Assembly (NCBI GenBank): GCA_948976265.1
Contig: CARFUA010000001.1
Coordinates: 45,743 to 109,742 of the forward strand
Source: an uncultured Clostridia bacterium
Lineage (GTDB): Bacteria; Bacillota; Clostridia; TANB77; CAG-508
Direction of reading: 5' to 3'
Length of the DNA: 64,000 bases
Both the position numbers and the translations under genes were made by a program. Shown one piece after another: positions 53,198 to 62,639 of this stretch. The notes under the pieces were generated by a model, which saw only the letters and a list, made by a program, of their open reading frames with translations, did not search any database and was not told the DNA's origin. Position 1 is the first letter of the stretch. Each line of letters opens with the position of its first letter.

Positions 53198-54802
53198 ATG
53201 AATTTGAAAATTGAAGAGATAAAAATAAATGGATTTGGCAACGTGAAAAATAGAAGAATCGAGTTAAAAGATGGAATTAATATTATTTATGGAGCAAATG
53301 AATCAGGAAAATCAACGATTTTGAAATTTGTAGAGTCTGTTTTGTATGGCATATCCAAAAATAAAAATGGGAAAAACATTTCAGATTTTGACCGTTATAA
53401 ACCGTGGGATGATTCCGAATTTTCAGGGAAAATCAAATATACGTTGGACAATGGGAAACAATATGAAGTTTTTCGTGATTTTAAAAAGAAAAGTCCCATC
53501 ATTTATCAAGCCAATGAGGACATTTCTAAGGAATTTGAGATAGACAAAACAAAGGGAATTCGCTTTTTAGAACAACAAATTGGAATCGATGAAATTGCAT
53601 TTTGTAATACGATTATGATGAAACAACAAGAGGTAAAACTTGGAAAAGTAGAGACCAATAGTATGGTACAAAAGATTAGTAATTTGGTTTCAACAGGAGA
53701 TGATAACATCTCTTTCCAAAAATCTATGGACAAGTTAAACAAGTGGCAAAACGAAAAAATCGGAACAGAGCGAACGAAACAAAAGCCGATTAATATTGTA
53801 GATAGTAAATTAAAACAGTTATTAGATGAAAAAAGAACATTAATGGGGTATCGAGAAAATATAGTTCACCAAGATAAGCAAAAAGAACAGATAAAATCTC
53901 AACTAGATAAATTACAACAAGAAAAAGAGAAATTAAAAAATAATAGGCAAAGTGTTAATGAAGATAAAATCAAAAATATGGAAATGCATTTCCAATTGAA
54001 AATAGCAATGGCAGTAGCTATATTTCTCGTTATTTTGGGGGGCGTATTATTGTTGACAACAAAGAATCGATGGTTTGCATTAGCTCCAGTAATACTATTA
54101 ATTGCAGATATTTTTGCGATTTTGAAAGTACGCCAAAAGCTCAATCCAAAAGATTCTGAGTTTGACTTTTCGAATATGGAGAAAAAGATTGAGAAAATGG
54201 AAGCAGAAATAGGAGATTTACAACTAAAAAGTCACATTTTGGAAACAGAAAGAGCCAAAGTAGATGAAAAAATAGAACAGCTGGCGAGAATAGAAGAAGA
54301 ATGGGCGGAGCAAAAAGAAATCAAGGATGAGCTACTTTCCTTAAATGTATCCTATAATATTGCTAAGGAATGTCTGATAAAAGCGTATGACGAAATAAAA
54401 CATAATTTGAGTCCACAGTTTGAACAGAAATTATGTGAAATAACAGCAGATTTGACAGATGGAAAATATAAAAATATCGCTGTGAGTGATGAAAAAGGCT
54501 TGTCAATAGAAGTCGAAAATGGTGCTTATATGCCAGTAGACAGGCTAAGTATTGGAACCATTGATGAAATGTATTTGGCGTTAAGATTGAGTATTTTGGC
54601 GGAAATTTCAAAAGAAAAGTTGCCGATTTTTTTGGATGAAACGTTTGCTTTTTTTGATGAAAAGCGTTTGAAAAATATCATTTGTTATTTGCAAGACCAG
54701 AATTATGATCATCAGATTTTGATTTTTTCTTGTAGCAATCGAGAAATAGAGGTGTTGGAACAATTAAAAATAGAATATCATTTAATAAACCTTGAAAATT
54801 AG
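53198..54802 (+). CDS. SbcC/YhaN-like AAA ATPase
   Basis: Rad50/SbcC-type ATPase partner of the upstream nuclease. 534 residues. Walker A is YGANESGKSTILKF near residue 32. A coiled coil interrupted by two transmembrane-like helices (about residues 262-308), unusual for SbcC but seen in YhaN-type proteins, follows. The signature and Walker B region is RLSIGTIDEMYLALRLS and PIFLDETFAFFD. The ATG at 53198 is very close to GGAGG; the TTG at 53204 has better spacing. Confidence 0.85.
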   Translation: MNLKIEEIKINGFGNVKNRRIELKDGINIIYGANESGKSTILKFVESVLYGISKNKNGKNISDFDRYKPWDDSEFSGKIKYTLDNGKQYEVFRDFKKKSPIIYQANEDISKEFEIDKTKGIRFLEQQIGIDEIAFCNTIMMKQQEVKLGKVETNSMVQKISNLVSTGDDNISFQKSMDKLNKWQNEKIGTERTKQKPINIVDSKLKQLLDEKRTLMGYRENIVHQDKQKEQIKSQLDKLQQEKEKLKNNRQSVNEDKIKNMEMHFQLKIAMAVAIFLVILGGVLLLTTKNRWFALAPVILLIADIFAILKVRQKLNPKDSEFDFSNMEKKIEKMEAEIGDLQLKSHILETERAKVDEKIEQLARIEEEWAEQKEIKDELLSLNVSYNIAKECLIKAYDEIKHNLSPQFEQKLCEITADLTDGKYKNIAVSDEKGLSIEVENGAYMPVDRLSIGTIDEMYLALRLSILAEISKEKLPIFLDETFAFFDEKRLKNIICYLQDQNYDHQILIFSCSNREIEVLEQLKIEYHLINLEN

Positions 54803-54842
54803 AAAAAATTGGTGTATAATATCATCAGAAAGGAATGATAAA

Positions 54843-55904
54843 ATGTTTCAAAAATTAGAAGGTGTAGAAAAGCGATATGAAGAATTAAATCAGTTGATTA
54901 GTGACCCAGAAGTGATTTCAAATCAATCGGAATGGCAAAAATTAATGAAAGAACACGGAAGTTTAGAAGATGTAGTAGAAAAATATCGAGAATATAAAAA
55001 AGTAAAACAACAAATGGAAGAAGCAAAAGAAATGCTAAATGACCCAGAACTAAAAGAATTGGCAAGCATGGATTTTGAAGAGGCAAAAGAAAACTTACCT
55101 AAAATCGAAGAAGAATTGAAATTTCTTTTAATTCCCAAAGACCCAAATGATGATAATAATGTTATTTGTGAAATCAGGTCAGGTGCTGGAGGAGAAGAAG
55201 CGGCGCTATTTGCAGGGACGCTTTTTAGAATGTATTCGATGTACGCAGAAAGAAAAAATTGGAAATTGGATATTGTAAATGAAAATGCCACAGAACTTGG
55301 TGGTTACAAAGAAATTACATTTATGATAACAGGAAAAGGCGCGTATAGTCGATTCAAATTTGAGAGTGGTGTTCATCGTGTACAACGTGTTCCAGATACC
55401 GAAAGTAGTGGAAGAATACACACTTCAACTGTAACGGTAGCCGTACTTCCAGAAGTAGAAGATGTGGAAATTGAATTAAATCCTGCGGATATAAAAATGG
55501 AAGTATTTCGAGCATCAGGAGCAGGTGGACAGCATATTAATAAAACGTCTTCAGCAGTTAGATTGATTCATGAGCCAAGTGGGATTGTGGTTGAATGTCA
55601 AACGCAAAGGTCACAAGTGCAAAATCGAGAATATGCAATGAAAATGTTGCGTTCAAGATTATATGAAATTGAGAAGGAAAAGCAAGATTCAGCAGTTGCC
55701 AATGAAAGAAAGAGTCAAGTTGGAACAGGAGATAGAAGTGAGAAAATTAGAACGTATAATTATCCGCAAGGACGTATTACGGACCATAGAATTGGAATGA
55801 GTATATTCCAATTTGAGAATTTTTTGAATGGTGATTTAGACGAATTAATTGACAATTTAATTGCAACGGATAGAGCAGAAAAATTAAAAGGAAATGAGGA
55901 ATAA
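54843..55904 (+). CDS. prfA: peptide chain release factor 1
   Basis: Class I release factor recognising UAA and UAG. 353 residues. The GAGGQHINKTSSAV segment carries the catalytic GGQ. The ATG at 54843 follows AAAGGAAT. It lies 40 bp after the SbcC-like gene. A single reading frame throughout, with no recoding site. Confidence 0.96.
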   Translation: MFQKLEGVEKRYEELNQLISDPEVISNQSEWQKLMKEHGSLEDVVEKYREYKKVKQQMEEAKEMLNDPELKELASMDFEEAKENLPKIEEELKFLLIPKDPNDDNNVICEIRSGAGGEEAALFAGTLFRMYSMYAERKNWKLDIVNENATELGGYKEITFMITGKGAYSRFKFESGVHRVQRVPDTESSGRIHTSTVTVAVLPEVEDVEIELNPADIKMEVFRASGAGGQHINKTSSAVRLIHEPSGIVVECQTQRSQVQNREYAMKMLRSRLYEIEKEKQDSAVANERKSQVGTGDRSEKIRTYNYPQGRITDHRIGMSIFQFENFLNGDLDELIDNLIATDRAEKLKGNEE

Positions 55905-55907
55905 AAG

Positions 55908-55933
55908 GTAGAGGCGATAATAAATCGCCTCTA
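55908..55933. terminator. bidirectional terminator between prfA and mecA
   Basis: TAGAGGCGAT pairs with ATCGCCTCTA around AATAA. It lies between convergent genes. Confidence 0.8.
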
Positions 55934-55937
55934 TGTT

Positions 55938-56525
55938 TCATTTATGTAGTACGTTTTCTGTTACTAATTTTCCACATTCTTTGATTTTATGCATAATCAA
56001 ATCTGAATTTTGAATGGGAGTGGCAAATTCGCTGATAACACTTGATAGAGTTGTTGCATAGGAAGGTTCCAAATTTTGTAAAATGAAGAAAAAGCAATCA
56101 TTATATTGATATAATGAATTGGTTTCCGTTAGATTATCGACTAAGTTTGGTAAAGAAATGGATAAAAAGTTAGTAAAATTGCAAAAATCATCAAAATTTG
56201 AGAACTTGTAAATAAAAGTATTGTTGGTAGCAACAATTGTTTTTCTATGAGCCTGTACGCGTGTGGATTTTAGAACTTCTTTTTCAATTCTTGTAACAGT
56301 AATAATAAAACTACCATTGCTAAGTGCAATTGCTTCAATGGAAAGTTTGTAATTGTCAGTGATAAAGCCTACTTCACGCTCTGCTTTATCTAACATGGTT
56401 AAAAACAAACTTTGACTTTCGATAGAATTGGACATAAAAGAATGGACATCAATATTATTTTCTTTTAAATCAGAATGATTAAATGTGATTCGAATTCTAT
56501 TTTCATTAACTTTCTCTATTTTCAT
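55938..56525 (-). CDS. mecA: adaptor protein MecA
   Basis: ClpC adaptor that delivers substrates such as competence regulators for degradation. 195 residues. MKIEKVNENRIRITFNHSDL matches the N-terminal substrate domain; the C-terminal ClpC-binding domain follows a linker near residues 85-100. The ATG follows AGGAGG. Monocistronic. Confidence 0.9.
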   Translation of the reverse strand: MKIEKVNENRIRITFNHSDLKENNIDVHSFMSNSIESQSLFLTMLDKAEREVGFITDNYKLSIEAIALSNGSFIITVTRIEKEVLKSTRVQAHRKTIVATNNTFIYKFSNFDDFCNFTNFLSISLPNLVDNLTETNSLYQYNDCFFFILQNLEPSYATTLSSVISEFATPIQNSDLIMHKIKECGKLVTENVLHK

Positions 56526-56603
56526 AAGGCAAACCTCCTAAACATAATTTAATTATACTACGTCTAAACAAAAAGTAAATACTAAATTTCTGGAAAAACT
56601 GGA

Positions 56604-56816
56604 ACTGTTAAAGCTTTGCTTGTTACAGTTCCAGTTGTTACTATTTGTGGATACAAATAGTAACTTCCTTAAAATAGACTGTTAAAGCTTTGCTTATTAC
56701 AGTTCCAGTTGTTACTATTTGTGGATACAAATAGTAACTTCCTTAAAATAGACTGTTAAAGTTTTGCTTATTACAGTCCCAGTTGTTAGTATTTGTGGAT
56801 ACAAATACTAACTTTC
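56604..56816. repeat. three tandem 74-bp repeats with a covarying hairpin
   Basis: Copies start near 56605, 56679 and 56753 with an exact 74-bp period. Each holds a 12 bp stem with a GGAT loop: 56637-56664, 56711-56738 and 56785-56812. In the third copy the stem has a C-to-G change on one arm and the matching G-to-C on the other, so pairing is kept. Outer ACTGT/ACAGT arms also pair. Confidence 0.85.
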
Positions 56817-56869
56817 TGATTGCTTCTTTTAATTATATTAAGAAATCTTGAAAAATGTACTAAAATTAC

Positions 56870-56898
56870 TTGAAAAATTTACATTATCACGATATAAT
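56870..56898 (+). promoter_or_regulatory. promoter of radC
   Basis: TTGAAA at 56870-56875 and TATAAT at 56893-56898, spacer 17 bp. Confidence 0.75.
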
Positions 56899-56950
56899 AG
56901 ATAACAATAATTCTATTTGGGGGAGAAATAAGTGAACAGAAAGGAAAAAT

Positions 56951-57631
56951 ATGGCAACCAAAATGAATTTATTACCAATGTCAGAAAGACCATATGAAAA
57001 ATTACTTACTTATGGAGAAGAGACATTAAGCAATAGTGAATTATTGGCAATTATTATAAAAACTGGAACAAAAGATACAACAGCATTAGATTTAGCAAGA
57101 CAAGTGATGAATTTAAGTTTATATGGAAATCGAAATGATTTACGATTTTTGCAAGAAATTTCTATCCATGAACTGATGAAAATTAATGGAATTGGCAAAG
57201 TAAAAGCAATTGAACTAAAAGCGATTGGCGAAATTGCTAAACGAATGTCAAAACCAATTAATTTAGATAAAATCTGCATCAAAACCAAAGCGGATGTAGC
57301 CAACTTGTTAATGCAGGAAATGCGATATGAAAAAAAGGAAATATTAAAACTGATTTTATTAAACAACAAAAACATTGTACAAAAAATAATTGATATTGCA
57401 ACTGGAAAAGATAATACATTAATATTTGATATCAAACAAATTTTATCCGAACCCATTAAATTACAAATACCAAAAATTGTTCTAGTACATAACCATCCGA
57501 GTGGAAATTCTATGCCAAGTCAAGAAGATATCCAAGCAACGAAAAGAATCCGTCAATCTTGTGAATTGATGGGGATTCAATTATTAGACCATATTATTAT
57601 TGGGGATGGCGAATATCATAGCGCAATTTAA
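56951..57631 (+). CDS. radC: RadC/JAB-domain protein
   Basis: A 226-residue protein with an N-terminal helix-hairpin-helix (LMKINGIGKVKAIEL) and a C-terminal JAB metalloprotease-like domain with VHNHPSGNSMPSQEDI. The historical repair role is doubtful; the biochemical function is unknown. It heads the mreC-mreD-mrdA-minC series, as in many Firmicutes. Confidence 0.92.
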   Translation: MATKMNLLPMSERPYEKLLTYGEETLSNSELLAIIIKTGTKDTTALDLARQVMNLSLYGNRNDLRFLQEISIHELMKINGIGKVKAIELKAIGEIAKRMSKPINLDKICIKTKADVANLLMQEMRYEKKEILKLILLNNKNIVQKIIDIATGKDNTLIFDIKQILSEPIKLQIPKIVLVHNHPSGNSMPSQEDIQATKRIRQSCELMGIQLLDHIIIGDGEYHSAI

Positions 57632-57692
57632 AGAGGAGAACAGTTGGACCAAATAAAGTCGCCTTAAATTCCAAAAGGAAAGGAATGAAAAG

Positions 57693-58508
57693 ATGAATCG
57701 AAATAAACAATCGAATATATTAGGTGGAATCATAACATTTATTATATTAATTTTATTAATCTTTCTTTCAAATGTTCAAAATGATAAATTATCCTTTTTA
57801 GAAAGTGTAGTTAACTCAATTGTAACACCAATTCAAAGAGTATTTACTGACTTAAAATATAAAATACAAGGAAATTCAGCTTATTTTACAAATTTAGAAA
57901 ATTTGCAAGCAGAAAATAAAGAGTTGAAAGAAACAAATAGTAAATTGGAAACAGAACTACGTGAGCTAGAAAGCATAAAAGCGGACAATGTTACGCTTCA
58001 AGAATACATGAATTTAACCAAAAAATATGCGGATTACAATACAATCCCAGCTTATATCATCAACAAAGATGTAAGCAACTACAGCAGTGATTTAGTGATT
58101 AATGTAGGAAAAGCGGATGGAGTAGAAGTAAACATGACAGTAATTGCAGATAAAGGTTTAGTGGGGCATATTATATCTGTCACAGAGCATACAGCTAAAG
58201 TGCAAGTAATTGTAGATGCGGCTAGTACAGTAAGTTGTAATATTAGTACAACAGAACAAAGTATTATTTGCAAAGGAACCATAGAAAAAAATCAAATTTT
58301 AAGAGCGTCGTATATTCCGACAGATGCAGAATTGATTCAAGGAGATAACGTATATACTTCTGGAATCGGAGGAATTTATCGAAAAGGCATTTTAATTGGT
58401 ACAATCGAAGAAATTATAACAACTACCAATGTAATTGATCGCTATGCTACGATTAAGCCAGCTGTGGATTTTGCCACAGTCGATACAGTATTAGTAATCA
58501 ACAATTAG
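57693..58508 (+). CDS. mreC: rod shape-determining protein MreC
   Basis: Bitopic cell-shape protein linking MreB filaments to wall synthesis. One N-terminal transmembrane helix (about residues 10-27), a coiled coil (about 65-105) and the beta-barrel domain with VIADKGLVGHII and YTSGIGGIYRKGILIG. 271 residues. AAAGGAATG precedes the ATG. Confidence 0.93.
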   Translation: MNRNKQSNILGGIITFIILILLIFLSNVQNDKLSFLESVVNSIVTPIQRVFTDLKYKIQGNSAYFTNLENLQAENKELKETNSKLETELRELESIKADNVTLQEYMNLTKKYADYNTIPAYIINKDVSNYSSDLVINVGKADGVEVNMTVIADKGLVGHIISVTEHTAKVQVIVDAASTVSCNISTTEQSIICKGTIEKNQILRASYIPTDAELIQGDNVYTSGIGGIYRKGILIGTIEEIITTTNVIDRYATIKPAVDFATVDTVLVINN

Positions 58509-58518
58509 GAGGAAATTC

Positions 58519-59052
58519 ATGAAAAAAACAACCATAACGATTATCTTAATTTTAACATTTTTCATCCTATTTTATCTACAAGCAAATGTTTTTCAAATGT
58601 TGACAATAGCAGGAGTCATGCCGAATTTATTTGTGATATTTATTTTATTTGTAAGTTTATCATCAAATGCCACTTTGGGAATATCTTTTGGGGTAATAGG
58701 CGGATTAATGATTGATTTAGTCTACAGCAAAGCTGTGGGAATTACAGCGGTTATGTTATGTTTGGTAGGTTATTTGGGGGCTTATTTTGACCGTAATTTT
58801 TCAAAGGAAAATAAAATAACAATTATCATCATGTCTGCTTTGGCGACCATTTTATTTGAATTTGGCTATTATATACTAAATTCTGTCATTGTAGGATTTG
58901 ATTTGGAATTATTCTATTTCATAAAGATATTATTGATTGAAGTATTATATAATATCTTGCTAGTCATTCTATTTTATCCTTTGATTCAAAAAGCAGGCTA
59001 CACAATGGACAGGGCATTTAAGAGAAATAATATTTTAACAAGATATTTTTAG
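58519..59052 (+). CDS. mreD: rod shape-determining protein MreD
   Basis: A 177-residue polytopic membrane protein with five or six helices, the MreD layout. It lies 10 bp after mreC and before mrdA, with TAGGAGG as binding site. Identity is fixed mainly by size, topology and position. Confidence 0.9.
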   Translation: MKKTTITIILILTFFILFYLQANVFQMLTIAGVMPNLFVIFILFVSLSSNATLGISFGVIGGLMIDLVYSKAVGITAVMLCLVGYLGAYFDRNFSKENKITIIIMSALATILFEFGYYILNSVIVGFDLELFYFIKILLIEVLYNILLVILFYPLIQKAGYTMDRAFKRNNILTRYF

Positions 59053-59074
59053 AGTTTTATAAATTGATAAGAAG

Positions 59075-61204
59075 GTGAGAGAAACGAGATTAAATAATGA
59101 ATTACAAAACTTAAATTTTAGATTTAATATGCTTTCTGTTCTTGTATATGTGATAGGCGTGATTGTATTAATCCGATTATTTGATTTGCAAATTATTAAT
59201 GGACAAGAATATCGAGAAGATTCAAACACGAGATTATCTCGTGAATCGACAATAGAAGCGGCAAGAGGAAGCTTCACAGATCGTTATGGAAATGTGTTGG
59301 TCAGTACAGATATGAGTTTTTCGCTTGAAATGTATAAAACAAAAGTAGAAGATGAACAACTAAATAATTCTATTTTGTTGATGACAACAATATTGGAAAA
59401 TAACGGAGATAGTTATCTGGATACATTTCCAATTAGTATTGAGCCGTTTGAATATCATTTTGAGTCTGATGAAAAGTTGGCTCAATGGAAAAAAACTTAC
59501 AAAATCCCAGAAACGGCTTCTGCGGAAGAAGCATTTTATTTGATGCGAGATAAATATAAAATTGAAACCGACGACATTAAAGATATTCGAAAAATTCTAA
59601 GCATACGATATGGAATTACGACTACTGGTTATTCAGCTACTAAATCAATTAGCATTTCAGAAAAAATATCAAGAGAGAGTGCCATTCAGTTACAAGAAAG
59701 AAGTCAGGAATTAACGGGTGTTAATATTGTAAAAGAACCAATTCGAAAATATCATACAGCAAATATGGCGTCTCATATTTTAGGATATATGGGAAGAATT
59801 GGCCCAAAAGATTTGGAAGAATTAGAGAAAAGTGGCGATAATTATGAATATAAAACAACCGATAAAATTGGAAAAACAGGAGCAGAAAAAGTATTCGAAG
59901 AATATCTAAGAGGCGAAGACGGTGTAAAACAAATTGACATGTCAGTAGACGGAACAATAACCGGTGAATATACTGCCAAAGAAGCCAAAGGTGGTGCAGA
60001 TGTCATATTAACAATTGATTCTAATCTCCAAAAAATAACGGAAAGAGCATTGGTGACTAATATCGAAAAAATCCGAACAGGAGGTTTTTCTCAAAGATAT
60101 GATACTAAAGGAGGTTCTGTTGTAGTAACCAACGTAAAAACAGGAGAAATCTTGGCAATGGCGAGTTATCCAGATTATGAACCAGAACTGTTTTATAACG
60201 GAATCAGCAATGAAAAATATGCGGAATATGACAAAAATCCATTAACACCATTGCATAATCGAGCCATTTCTAGTCCTTATGCGCCAGGTTCAACTTTCAA
60301 AATGATAACAGCTATTGCAGCATTAGAAACAGGAGTCACCAATACAACAGAAAGAATTAATGATAGTGGTCCTTATCCAGCAGCTCATCATCCAGCTTGT
60401 TGGTATTATAATACGTATAGAAGAGGTCATGGTCCGTTAAATGTAACGGGGGCGATTGAAAAGTCGTGTAATTATTTCTTTTATGAAGTAAGTAACCGAA
60501 TGGGAATTGACAATTTAGAAAAATATGCAAGTTATTTTGGATTGGGACAAAAAACAGGCATCGAATTATATAATGAAAGAACAGGCGTTTTAGCCAATAG
60601 AAGGATTACAGAAAGCAAAGGAACTTCTTGGATGGTAGGAGATACTTTAGTTGCATCTATAGGACAAGGGTATAACAACTTTACACCAGTACAAATGGCA
60701 AAATATATTTCTATGATAGCCAATGGTGGAAAAAAGATTGATTTAAGTATTGTAAAAAATGTCATTCGAGCGGATGGAACGCAAGTGCCAGAATCAGAAA
60801 TAAAAGAATTTACCAATAAAAAATTAGGAATTGAACCAAATAATACAGAAGATTTACAAATCAGCGAACAAACGATAAATGCTGTATTAGAAGGAATGAG
60901 GTCAGTAACATCCGATGAAGGCGGAACAGCACATTCTGTTTTTTCAGACTTTGATATTGTTGTAGGTGGAAAAACAGGTTCTGCTGAAACTACAAATGGT
61001 GATGTAAATGCATGGTTCGTGGGATTTGCACCGTTTGATGACCCTGAAATTGCAGTTGTTGTAATTGTAGAAAATGGAGGACACGGTTCTTATACAGCAG
61101 AAGTTGTAAGAGAAATTATTGCAGAATATTTTGGAATGAATCTTCAGCAAATGACAGGAATAGAAGATATGTCAGCAGAAAATGAAATGGAAAGAATTAC
61201 TTAA
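59075..61204 (+). CDS. mrdA: penicillin-binding protein 2 (rod-system transpeptidase)
   Basis: Class B transpeptidase of the elongation machinery. 709 residues. One transmembrane helix (about residues 16-35), dimerisation domain (ARGSFTDRYGN), then the transpeptidase: SPYAPGSTFKM (SxxK serine), EKSCNYFFYE (SxN) and VGGKTGSAET (KTG). The GTG at 59075 lies in the AAGGTGAG sequence, so the true initiation point is uncertain; no in-frame ATG is well placed. Confidence 0.94.
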   Translation: MRETRLNNELQNLNFRFNMLSVLVYVIGVIVLIRLFDLQIINGQEYREDSNTRLSRESTIEAARGSFTDRYGNVLVSTDMSFSLEMYKTKVEDEQLNNSILLMTTILENNGDSYLDTFPISIEPFEYHFESDEKLAQWKKTYKIPETASAEEAFYLMRDKYKIETDDIKDIRKILSIRYGITTTGYSATKSISISEKISRESAIQLQERSQELTGVNIVKEPIRKYHTANMASHILGYMGRIGPKDLEELEKSGDNYEYKTTDKIGKTGAEKVFEEYLRGEDGVKQIDMSVDGTITGEYTAKEAKGGADVILTIDSNLQKITERALVTNIEKIRTGGFSQRYDTKGGSVVVTNVKTGEILAMASYPDYEPELFYNGISNEKYAEYDKNPLTPLHNRAISSPYAPGSTFKMITAIAALETGVTNTTERINDSGPYPAAHHPACWYYNTYRRGHGPLNVTGAIEKSCNYFFYEVSNRMGIDNLEKYASYFGLGQKTGIELYNERTGVLANRRITESKGTSWMVGDTLVASIGQGYNNFTPVQMAKYISMIANGGKKIDLSIVKNVIRADGTQVPESEIKEFTNKKLGIEPNNTEDLQISEQTINAVLEGMRSVTSDEGGTAHSVFSDFDIVVGGKTGSAETTNGDVNAWFVGFAPFDDPEIAVVVIVENGGHGSYTAEVVREIIAEYFGMNLQQMTGIEDMSAENEMERIT

Positions 61205-61229
61205 AAACAGACCAAAAAAGGGAGGAACA

Positions 61230-61844
61230 ATGATGTTAAACAATGTAAGAATAAAGCAAACAACCAAAGAAATCATATTAAGTGTCAATATGCAAACAGA
61301 AAGTCAACAGATTATTCAAGAGTTGGAAGAAAAGTTACCCAAATTAAAAGAGTTTTATCAAAACTCTAATGTACCAATGAGAGTAACGGGAAAATTATTT
61401 ACCGAAGCAGATAGAAAAATCATAGAAAAAATGATTATAGAAGAAATAAAAGTAGAAGTGAAGTTTGATGAGCCATCTGACCTTTTGGGACTGCATGCTA
61501 TCAAAAAAACCTTTGAAATTGATACGGAAATTTCAGAAACGAAATATATCTACAATTCAATTCGTTCTGGAATGAAAGAAGAATTTGTAGGAAGTATTGT
61601 GATTTGTGGAGATGTTCATTCTGGTGCAGAAATTGTGGCTGGAGGAAACATCATTATATTGGGTACATTGAGAGGGGTTGTACATAGTGGAGCCAATGGA
61701 AACAATAAAGCCATTATAGCAGCAAACACCATTGAAGCAACACAAATCAGAATTTCAAATTTAGTGAAAGAAGTCACAGAAAAAGAAGAAAGATGCCCTA
61801 TTTTTGGTATTAAGAATGATGCGATAGAATTACTAGAAAATTAA
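61230..61844 (+). CDS. minC: septum site-determining protein MinC
   Basis: Division inhibitor that blocks FtsZ assembly away from midcell. 204 residues. The C-terminal beta-helix domain is clear: SIVICGDVHSGAEIVAGGNI and ILGTLRGVVHSGANG. Two adjacent ATGs (61230, 61233) follow GGGAGG. minD is not adjacent; a convergent gene overlaps the last 12 bp. Confidence 0.9.
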   Translation: MMLNNVRIKQTTKEIILSVNMQTESQQIIQELEEKLPKLKEFYQNSNVPMRVTGKLFTEADRKIIEKMIIEEIKVEVKFDEPSDLLGLHAIKKTFEIDTEISETKYIYNSIRSGMKEEFVGSIVICGDVHSGAEIVAGGNIIILGTLRGVVHSGANGNNKAIIAANTIEATQIRISNLVKEVTEKEERCPIFGIKNDAIELLEN

Positions 61845-62213
61845 CAAAAATAAGATAAGCAATAAAATGAAATCATAATTTGTGTCTTTCAAAAATTGAA
61901 AAGCGTGTTTTTCATCCAAAGAATCTAGAACAGATAAAAGATTTGCAATCTTGACATACTGTTCTAGTTTTTCTTTTTTGGTATCTTCTAAATAAGGTTT
62001 CAGAGAGTGCAATAACTGATTCCTTGGATTATTTTTCTGATTCATACTACTCATGATATTTTTTATTTTTAAAATGGTATTAATATCAAATGAGAAGTCA
62101 TCTGTATTTTCATTAGGCGGATTAGAACCGCCTAATATGTTATTTAAGTCAATATCTTTTTCCTTTAAAATATCGGAAAAATTATTTAAAATATTAGAAA
62201 AATCTTCATTCAT
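61833..62213 (-). CDS. hypothetical protein, possible membrane tail
   Basis: A 126-residue protein: hydrophilic, Asn/Asp-rich N-terminal half, a helical middle, and a strongly hydrophobic C-terminal end (FILLLILFLLIF) that could be a membrane anchor. Family not recognised. Its stop overlaps the minC 3' end on the other strand. A small gene lies just upstream in the same operon. Confidence 0.65.
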   Translation of the reverse strand: MNEDFSNILNNFSDILKEKDIDLNNILGGSNPPNENTDDFSFDINTILKIKNIMSSMNQKNNPRNQLLHSLKPYLEDTKKEKLEQYVKIANLLSVLDSLDEKHAFQFLKDTNYDFILLLILFLLIF

Positions 62214-62216
62214 ACT

Positions 62217-62357
62217 CTACTCCTGTTTATCAATATTGTTTTTTATATCAGAATTATTCAAAATTTGTTGAGCACGATATAAATTTTTTTCTAATTCAGT
62301 TTTATCCATTTTTGAGAGAACAGAGAGTAATTTGTTAATATCCATGTTATTATTCAA
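62217..62357 (-). CDS. hypothetical 46-residue protein
   Basis: A small helical protein starting with TTG at 62357 (an in-frame ATG lies at 62345) with AGGAGG eight bases upstream. It reads (M)NNNMDINKLLSVLSKMDK and ends IDKQE. It stops 3 bp before the next gene's start codon, which supports a real two-gene operon. Function unknown. Confidence 0.6.
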   Translation of the reverse strand: MNNNMDINKLLSVLSKMDKTELEKNLYRAQQILNNSDIKNNIDKQE

Positions 62358-62371
62358 TAAAAACGCCTCCT

Positions 62372-62639
62372 TTAATTAAGAAATCTTTATACAGTATATG
62401 CAATATTTCCAAAAAAGGAACCACTTTTTCACAAAAAGCCTGTGGATAAAGTGTGTAACTAAAATGTAACACAAATTTAATATAAACTTAATATTCTTTG
62501 CAAACCTATATTTTCCGTAAAAAAAGTTACCTGAAAAAGCTTAGAAAATAGCTGTATCTGGTAAGTTTTGTTATTTACAAAATGCTAAAATTACTTTAAT
62601 ATAATAGTTAACATAGAAAACAAAGAAAGAAGGAGAGTT
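62372..62639. other. intergenic region between divergent genes
   Basis: Holds the 5' region of the small minus-strand operon and a TATAAT at 62600-62605 that probably serves the secreted-protein gene. No further gene seen. Confidence 0.4.

Noticed and set aside
56604..56816. CRISPR array at the 74-bp repeats
   Set aside because: The copies are contiguous with no unique spacers, only three in number, and no cas genes are nearby.
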